DNA of 14,090 bases from assembly GCF_000003605.2 (NCBI RefSeq), contig NW_003141819.1:197892-211981 (forward strand). Direction: 5' to 3'. The position numbers and the translations under genes were made by a program. The stretch comes from Saccoglossus kowalevskii. Its lineage: Eukaryota; Hemichordata; Enteropneusta; Harrimaniidae. The notes under the pieces were generated by a model. That model ran no database searches. It worked only from the letters and a program-made list of their open reading frames with translations, and was not told the DNA's origin. Positions 8,192 to 14,090 of this stretch are shown one piece after another (position 1 is the first letter of the stretch; every line of letters starts with the position of its first letter).

Positions 8192-9228
8192 CTGCAAAAA
8201 GAGTCAATTTTAGTTTCATTATTAGAAATATCTTTGGCAATAAACAATCGAATCATACCATACAATTCAACTTTGACACAAATTCATACTGAATATGACA
8301 ACCAAGTTTGAAGATGATCAGATATGAAATATTTTAATTGTTGTAATGACAGAAATCAGAGAGACAGTGGAGTGGAGTGGAGACGGTAGCAACAAAATCA
8401 ACGGTGGCAATAAGACATTTCCCCCCTCATGTACATTTTCATGTCATTAACATTGCGGGCAAAGTAAACATTCATGTATGTATTGGAGGCATGCGTTTTG
8501 AAGTAACATTTTTAGGGGTTGACGTTTACAGAAAAAAGAAATATGTGATTTACAGTTTGATGTTTCCATAGCACATATGCACCAAGTTTAAATTCAAACT
8601 GATAAGTGGTTATTAAGGTGTCAGAAAATGGAAGATATAATCATGAAGTTAACAAATTTAAAGCTGAATGAAGGGTCCACTCAAAGACGACTATACATTC
8701 GGACGATAATTTTTTCACAATATCCTGTGAAAGTAGATAACATGACATCAGTATGTATAAGATTTTCATGCAAGAATTTGGTTGCATTTTGTTAGTTTTA
8801 TCACAATTTAAAATCAATCAAAATAAACAAAAAATATAAATCGTACCAATGATTTCAAAAATGTAAAATAAAATAAAATAAATTGCTGTAATGAAACTCT
8901 CACTCAAAGGACATACCGCCATCTCCCAGACTTGGAATTCTAGCAATGAATGTGAACCAATGCTAACGTAATATATAAGGCAAATTAGGCAATGCGGATT
9001 ACTTTGTGTGAGGAAGTAGAATGTTGCGATGTCGTTCACAATAACGATAACGATAACAATAGGAATAAGTAATACGACCTGGAACGACGTACATGCATGA
9101 ATTTAAATGAAAGGTAGCAAAGAATGTTCAGCTACTACGTTTTTGGATTAAGCATTAAACGTGAGGTTCTGTCATGTCTCAATAGTCAAGGTTAAATAGC
9201 AAATAGTTTATACATGTACTTTTATATC
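8192..9228. other. AT-rich non-coding spacer
   Basis: A plus-strand frame at 8377-8571 (64 codons) and a minus-strand frame at 8818-9039 show no motifs. There are short simple repeats: TAAAA repeated near 8864-8882, and ATAACG nearly three times at 9041-9057. No RNA gene seen. Confidence 0.45.
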
Positions 9229-9896
9229 GTGGATATAAATATAGTAGTGTTTCTGGACCTAAGAATGGCATTTGGTCTGGTTGATCATCGCATCCCTTCT
9301 CTTTTAATTGTTTAAATCATACCTCGAAAATCTTTCACAATTGGTTCAGTTTAAGAATACATATTTCCATAATTCAAATATTTCAAATAATGTGCCCTAA
9401 TTTAGCCATTATTGTTCATTTTATACCTCAATGATTTACCAATTTACATCACTATAACTACCAGTGCGTATCAAAACAGGTGGGGACCCTCAATTCTTAA
9501 TTAGAAAATGTTTACAATTGTGTAAACAAAATAATCTGGCGATAAATGATGACACGATAAAACATTTACTAAAAAAACATTGGACTGTAAATTAGGAGAA
9601 AATTACAAACAGTTAACCGTGAAAAACGTTCATGAAGTACTTGTAGATGAGAGTCGTACATGGGAACCTCATTGATTTGTTTTTTTTAAACATAAACAGA
9701 AACAGTAACATTGCTCAGCTACGTAGACTGTATGCTAAACAACTTCTCATAATAGCTATATTTAACCCACTTAGATGATGGTTGCCATTTGTTACGAGAA
9801 TTACCTTTCATGAAGAAGCTGTATAACATTAAAAAATATACATTTGCCATGCAAGATACAATGCATCAACTGGGGAGTTATTTAAAGTGCCCGTGA
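9229..9896 (+). pseudogene. Degraded non-LTR retrotransposon (LINE) reverse transcriptase, Jockey/CR1/L2-like
   Basis: Consecutive RT blocks appear in the right order but in shifting frames. 9229: VDINIVVFLDLRMAFGLVDH, the motif with the first catalytic Asp. 9317: SYLENLSQLVQFKN...NVP. 9412: LFILYLNDLPIYI. 9509: CKQNNLAINDDTIKHL, matching the usual W-x-NKLxIN-KTK block. 9586: VKNVHEVLVDESRTWEPH, the usual KxLGVxID-LTW-H block. 9689: NSNIAQLRRLYAKQLL...FNPL. 9810: a possible C-terminal block, KKLYNIKKYTFAMQ. At least four frameshifts and several stops separate them. About 15 codons are missing before SYLEN, and the catalytic F-A-D-D segment after NDLP is not visible. No endonuclease or ORF1 remains upstream. 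It is dead and 5'-truncated. The superfamily is clear; the clade is a guess. Confidence 0.85.
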
Positions 9897-10820
9897 ACTT
9901 CCCACCTACACACTTATGTTTTTAGTTTTTGTTGCCCTGAAATAGGCATTTGTAAAAAATTAATAATAAATCATCTTTGAGTAAATTTTAAAAAACAATT
10001 CTTAATTGTAGCCACGCCCCCTTCCTTCCGCAGTCGAGTGTTCCCAGCTTCCCTATGCCCACCAAACGGCAAAGCGGCACACTTATGTCCATTCAATAAC
10101 CCAATACGCGATCACTAACTTGCGATCGCCGCTAACTACTAGTAAGTGGCGTTGGCAGTTGAAATTGAAAAACTGATTCCAAAAATGAGGCCGAGTAACA
10201 TCTCGAACAAATCGCTCTGAAGATCAGTCTACCTTGAATGTGGGGTTCGTTGCAACAAATTATAAATCTAATATTAGAAAGAAATTTGCCATCGAATATT
10301 ACACAGTGTACAGCGAATTACCCAATGAAAAACGTGCATTCATTTAACATTGAATACTAAGTATGTCCGAATATGACCTAAGGTTTCACCTTTCAAAATG
10401 GCTCACTGAAGATCATTTTCTCGTGGCAACAGATGCAAGATTACGATTCAATAATAATTATTACCGGCACACATCTGCGATCACCGAGTGATCTTAACCA
10501 TTTAGCACTATGTTATGTAGTACATGAATTAAACACTAAGTTTTTCTTCTTCTATTTCGTTTGTCATAGCGAATTTTCACGTTGATTGATATGTATCAAA
10601 CAGACAGTAAACTCAAACTATACCATTGTAAGCCACGATAACAGGTCGAAAAATTAATATACGAGAAATGGGTCGTACGTAAATAAATCAGGTTGTTGAA
10701 GTTGGTTACATACCGACGATTGTCGCCTTGGGCCACCGATATAAGTCATTGTAACCGCACTTCATCTTTTGCGATTAACTATATTTGTACACCCGTCATG
10801 TGAAATGACAGCGAGAGTAG
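9897..10820. other. Non-coding region with a GC-rich segment
   Basis: The AT-rich start could be the decayed 3' tail of the LINE. About 10011-10160 is GC-richer, opening with GCCACGCCCCC at 10011-10021, an Sp1/KLF-like GC box. No convincing ORF or RNA gene. Confidence 0.4.
10011..10021 (+). promoter_or_regulatory. GC box GCCACGCCCCC
   Basis: Matches the CACGCCCCC form bound by Sp/KLF or EGR zinc fingers. No TATA or clear gene follows, so its role is unknown. Confidence 0.3.
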
Positions 10821-10868
10821 CCAATCAGCGACGGCGTTGCAGATGATGATTTCCTGCATAATATAAAG
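10821..10868 (+). promoter_or_regulatory. Candidate core promoter: CCAAT box plus TATAAAG
   Basis: CCAATCAGCG (10821-10830) is followed about 40 bases later by TATAAAG (10862-10868), a classical order and near-classical spacing. Start would fall near 10892-10898. The first ATG after it (10904) opens only a 23-codon frame (MQTVKQFQC...) ending at 10975. That could be a first exon, an upstream ORF, or nothing. Confidence 0.3.
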
Positions 10869-11990
10869 CGAACAGGCAATGGTGTTACTGGCCTAATTCC
10901 TTGATGCAAACTGTAAAGCAGTTTCAGTGTGTTGCTGAGAGCAGGCGTGAACAAGCTTCTGACTGGTCAGTGTAAACAGATTGTAGAATTTAGACAATAC
11001 TTTGTGTTGATTTATGTACCCGGTATAAATTAAATTGAGAGATTGGGGAATAGTTTCGGGGTACGCACCCATAATACCCCTGGTGTTTCTTACACTTGCA
11101 TCCCACATTCGGCGGTGTAAATGCCAACTGTAGGGATGTTTTAGAAAACAACTACAACAAAGAAATACAACTTATCGCAATGGTGCGAAAATCGAACAAC
11201 ACGTCTGGCCCTGGAACGAGTATTTGATATTGTAGATACACTGGATGACTTCGTAAATTATATAGTTTCATTTAGTTTCTCTTTGTTTGATACATCGACA
11301 TGTAAGTCACCTTCACAACCAGCTCAAAAAACTTGAATAAATTAATCTTTCGCTGAATACATTGTATGACTGTCAGGTTCACACAACAAATATGATTACT
11401 ATTAAAACAACATTTCTATTTCAATACTAAATCATACTATATTGAGCAATGCGAAAATGTGATTTCAAACAAAATAAATTAAACCTGCTTAAACATACTC
11501 GAAATTATCCCTAGAATCTATAAAGATTCAATATAGATGAGAAAAAAATCAACATTGTTGTTTATTACTGTGACGATTTGGCTTCTTTAGCACGGAGTAA
11601 GTTTGATGAAAAAACTAAATTTCCAAATACTAGTATGCATTCAATACGTTTTAATAAAACAGTTAACACAGCAGAGACAGGGCTGTTTTCGCTCCAGATT
11701 TTAATATTCCACCCAGTGCTCTAAAATGTGAAACTGAACTGAAATATTCAACATGCTGCTTGATTTTAGACGTGTAAAGTAAAAAGGCAACACAAAAAGA
11801 AATATCTCTAAGTCGAAATTTCGAGATATATCTTTTTTTGTTACGCTTTGAATTTAGCCCTTCCATAGTAAATCAACATAACAGATTACACATATTATGA
11901 AATGACTTTGTCATGAGACAAGGCATACAGAGTTTTTGCCATCAGCAAAGTTTGCAACGAGCCTAAGAATAGAATGGAATGCATGATTAA
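10869..11990. other. AT-rich non-coding region
   Basis: No convincing gene. Minus-strand frames at 10893-11108 and 11663-11866 have no recognisable domain. The only structure I see is an imperfect inverted repeat at 11793-11840. Confidence 0.45.
11793..11840. repeat. Imperfect hairpin-forming inverted repeat
   Basis: The arm CAAAAAGAAATATCTC (11793-11808) pairs with GAGATATATCTTTTTTTG (11823-11840), with one mismatch and two extra T. The 14-base loop contributes to a CGAAATTTCG palindrome (11814-11823). Arms are too short for a typical animal microRNA precursor. Confidence 0.6.
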
Positions 11991-12049
11991 CCAATCACAG
12001 AACATTATTTTAAGTTGGTCACACTGCCACAAGATGTCTGGTTATATAG
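11991..12049 (+). promoter_or_regulatory. Candidate core promoter: CCAAT box plus TATATAG
   Basis: CCAATCACAG (11991-12000) is followed by TATATAG (12043-12049), about 50 bases apart. Predicted start is near 12073-12080. The next ATG (12093) opens a 51-codon frame. This repeats the CCAATCA-TATA arrangement at 10821-10868. Confidence 0.28.
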
Positions 12050-12092
12050 AACGAGTTCATGTCCGTTGGCGGTGTGATTCAAATCGACCTGC

Positions 12093-12248
12093 ATGGACGG
12101 AATCTACCTTCCGTGTTTTTGTTTGGAAATTGCGAGAAGTATAACGCAATGGAGAGCAAATGAGATGCAGAATTGTCATTGCCCTTTAACGTTTTACATC
12201 ACAATGATGGCCGCAGTTTTGAAAATAAAAAAAAAACTATGCACGTAG
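12093..12248 (+). CDS. Small unidentified ORF downstream of a CCAAT/TATA pair
   Basis: A 51-codon frame from ATG 12093 to TAG 12246-12248, beginning MDGIYLPCFC and ending KIKKKLCT. It contains five cysteines and no recognised domain or clear signal peptide. It is listed because its ATG is the first after a plausible promoter (11991-12049). Its length is within chance expectation, and the Lys-rich end is a simple A-run. Confidence 0.12.
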   Translation: MDGIYLPCFCLEIARSITQWRANEMQNCHCPLTFYITMMAAVLKIKKKLCT

Positions 12249-12644
12249 CAACAACATAAAATCAGAGCAGTACTATTCACTCGGTTTATGGTTGGTGGAT
12301 TTGATGTTAAAGGGATATTTACTATTTTTAAATTGACTGATTTGTGGAAGAACCAATAAGTTGTATTGTTAACTTAACATATTTACTGTGTTTTAATTTA
12401 GCTCATTTTACTATTAGCGAATTGTTTACCCAACGACTCTGAGTAATTTATCCCTACAGTACCATTCAAAGTGCACTGCACCCTCTACCTACACTATACT
12501 ATACACATCTCACTAATTCGCCACTTGGAGGCATTGTGCTTGTTTACAAACACGTCATCTGGGTACAATTCTCTGGTTAAGGATGGGTCCGAAAATAAAA
12601 TGTTTGGAACCCCCGTCCATTAAATGTGTAAAACGTTGCGGGTA
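12249..12644. other. Non-coding, nothing recognised
   Basis: AT-rich, without ORFs of note. TTAAAGGG at 12308-12315 resembles a reverse-complement CCCTTTAA at 12182-12189, possibly the ends of a small unrecognised interspersed element. Confidence 0.35.
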
Positions 12645-12656
12645 CGCCCTCTAGTG
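12645..12656. promoter_or_regulatory. CTCF-like core CGCCCTCTAGTG
   Basis: Matches the conserved bilaterian CTCF core GCGCCMYCTRGTGG at most positions, with flanks TA and ACA. Motif match by eye only; insulator function is inference. Confidence 0.35.
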
Positions 12657-12670
12657 ACACAGCCCTTTCG

Positions 12671-12706
12671 TGACGTAAATATGTGCAAGGCATGTCGTTT
12701 ATAAAG
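12671..12706 (+). promoter_or_regulatory. Candidate promoter: CRE-like TGACGTAA plus TATAAAG
   Basis: TGACGTAA (12671-12678), a CREB/ATF-type site, is followed by TATAAAG (12700-12706). No coding frame of note follows within several hundred bases, so any transcript would have a distant coding exon or be non-coding. Confidence 0.25.
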
Positions 12707-13945
12707 TCGTTTTTGTCCTATAGACCTTTCTAATTTTCTAAATGACTACACAACCAAACACAGTTGCAATTTTGAACGACAGTACAAACTTAAAATCGTA
12801 GACTAAAAACCAGTTATACTGTTACTACAAACGACACAAAATAAAATATAATTCATTTACAATTAACCTTAAAAAGAGATGACGATAAAACATAAGTAGG
12901 AAAAGCACATTCCTTACCTTCTTTTGTTAAAAAAAATTAACATTGTAGTTGATGAGGAACTCAAATTTCTGTGACATAATAATTAAAGTAAGTAAGCTTT
13001 ATAATTATTTCTTAGCTTTTCCTTCCTCAAGTTTTTTGGATTTTGTTTGTCTCCCAGATTAGAAGAGTAATACATACTATTCAGGAAATATTGACTTCAT
13101 TCCAAACGCTCTTGCATAGGTCATAACGACCGATATCCCGTCAACATCGACATATATCGTCTCTGTTCTATCAGTCTGATTTTGAGATTGAATCGCTCTG
13201 AATTAGACCTCCGCTGGATTGTGAAGAAGAATGACGGGAAGGGACAATTACAAGTCAGTACAAGTACTGGGACTACAACTATCGATGTGCTGGTGATCAA
13301 AGAAACATTATCTGCGTTTTTGTGTATATTTTATTAATATAAAACTGAACTAAAGTGGCAATTGTGAGTAATGTGGTGACATATGACTTATATGTAAGAC
13401 GCTTTCATGCAAATAAATGTACATCTCTTTACATCAGATCGGCAATCCATTCTTTTTTGGAATATTATTAATCACCGAAAAGTTTAATACAAATAGAAAA
13501 CACCCGAAGTCTGGCAGACTTCTCAGTGTATGGGCTCCCCATTCGTTCAAATTAAGAAAGGTGACATTAGGGAAATACAAGAGAATAGACTTACTATTCT
13601 GCAACGTATTTTGTTGATATACTGTTTGAATGTATATGGGACAGAGACCTTAAAATTACGTTATATACTATTTGTACCGGTATCAGCTCTGGTCGTTTTG
13701 TTTCCTGATATTGAATTTCCTTTTCGGAATCCGTGGATGATGACATACTAGTATTTGAAAATGATGGCCAAAAGTGACGACAAATATACAATTCGACATT
13801 GGCGACCGGTGACGGATTTGTTAGGAAGCCCAGACTTGCCAAATTAGGAAAATGTCTGGCATACCAAGAAACTTTGAATAACTGAGTAAATTAATAATTA
13901 TTTTTTTCTTAGCTTCAGCTGACAATTACTCTAGTTAATGTGCAA
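12707..13945. other. AT-rich non-coding region
   Basis: Overlapping plus frames at 13417-13751 and a minus frame at 13594-13842 are unrecognised and overlap one another, which argues against coding. A small hairpin GAAGTCT-GGC-AGACTTC lies at 13506-13522. The T-rich word ATAATTATTT...CTTAGCTT occurs at about 13000-13018 and again at about 13894-13916. Confidence 0.4.
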
Positions 13946-14090
13946 ATTCACGGTCTAAACTAATTGAAACTCGCTGCATGGCTAGAATACAAGATTCACG
14001 GTCTAAAATAATCGAAACTCACTGCATGGCTAGAATCTAAGATTCACAGTCTAAACTAATTGAAACTCATTGCATGGCTAGAATCTAAGA
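13946..14090. repeat. 48-bp tandem repeat, three copies, running off the right edge
   Basis: The word TTCACGGTCTAAA or a variant begins at 13947, 13995 and 14043, an exact 48-bp period. Each copy contains GCATGGCTAGAAT. Copies differ at only a few positions. At unit junctions GAATCT-A-AGATTC forms a perfect 6-bp dyad. The array is cut by the window end, so its full length is unknown. Confidence 0.93.

Noticed and set aside
8377-8571. Plus-strand 64-codon ORF beginning METVATKST
   Set aside because: No domain, promoter or splice evidence. The length is expected by chance in 14 kb.
11793-11840. MicroRNA precursor
   Set aside because: Arms of 16-18 bases and a tiny loop are too short for an animal pre-microRNA.
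1-14090. tRNA, rRNA or snRNA genes
   Set aside because: Scanning both strands by eye for the GGTTCRANNCC B box and other landmark motifs gave no acceptable candidate. A covariance-model scan would be decisive.

Overview
This window looks like AT-rich, gene-poor nuclear DNA from an animal, most likely a marine invertebrate. The signs are spliceosomal GT/AG signals, one clear metazoan developmental transcription factor, a decayed non-LTR retrotransposon, and satellite-type repeats. There are no bacterial operons, tRNAs or rRNAs that I can recognise. The phylum cannot be fixed from sequence alone. Protein features fit an invertebrate pro-orthologue of the vertebrate TCF15 (paraxis) / SCX (scleraxis) pair, as in non-vertebrate deuterostomes or lophotrochozoans.

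The only confident protein-coding gene is on the minus strand. Its main exon runs from 1971 down to 1483. It encodes an acidic N-terminal region, a basic cluster, a complete bHLH domain and the C-terminal CTFCL motif of the TCF15/SCX family, and it ends at a consensus GTGAGT splice donor. A good acceptor 168 bp further on (1315-1316) opens a 35-codon in-frame exon that ends at 1207. The joined protein would be 198 aa, close to the roughly 200 aa of the vertebrate proteins, but that second exon is not conserved enough to be sure. Upstream, at 2202-2663, lie five E-boxes (three CATATG, two CACGTG) and a good TATA box in the right orientation.

Most of the rest lies 5' of this gene and reads as non-coding. 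In order from 2.7 to 14.1 kb: an AT-rich spacer with an 11-C run and a (AT)27 microsatellite; a GC-richer island (about 4.1-5.0 kb) holding perfect or near-perfect palindromes and PBX/HOX-like sites; an array of about 18 copies of an 81-bp satellite with internal dyads (5.48-6.99 kb); more spacer; a frameshifted and internally deleted LINE reverse-transcriptase remnant (9.23-9.90 kb); two CCAAT+TATA arrangements on the plus strand (10.82 and 11.99 kb); a CTCF-like site next to a CRE+TATA arrangement (12.65-12.71 kb); and a 48-bp tandem repeat that runs off the right edge.

A few possible small exons or ORFs (329-441 plus, 8109-8191 minus, 12093-12248 plus) are given at low confidence. I did not find a new multi-gene system. 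The most informative points are the bHLH gene with its E-box cluster, the satellite array, and the LINE fossil.
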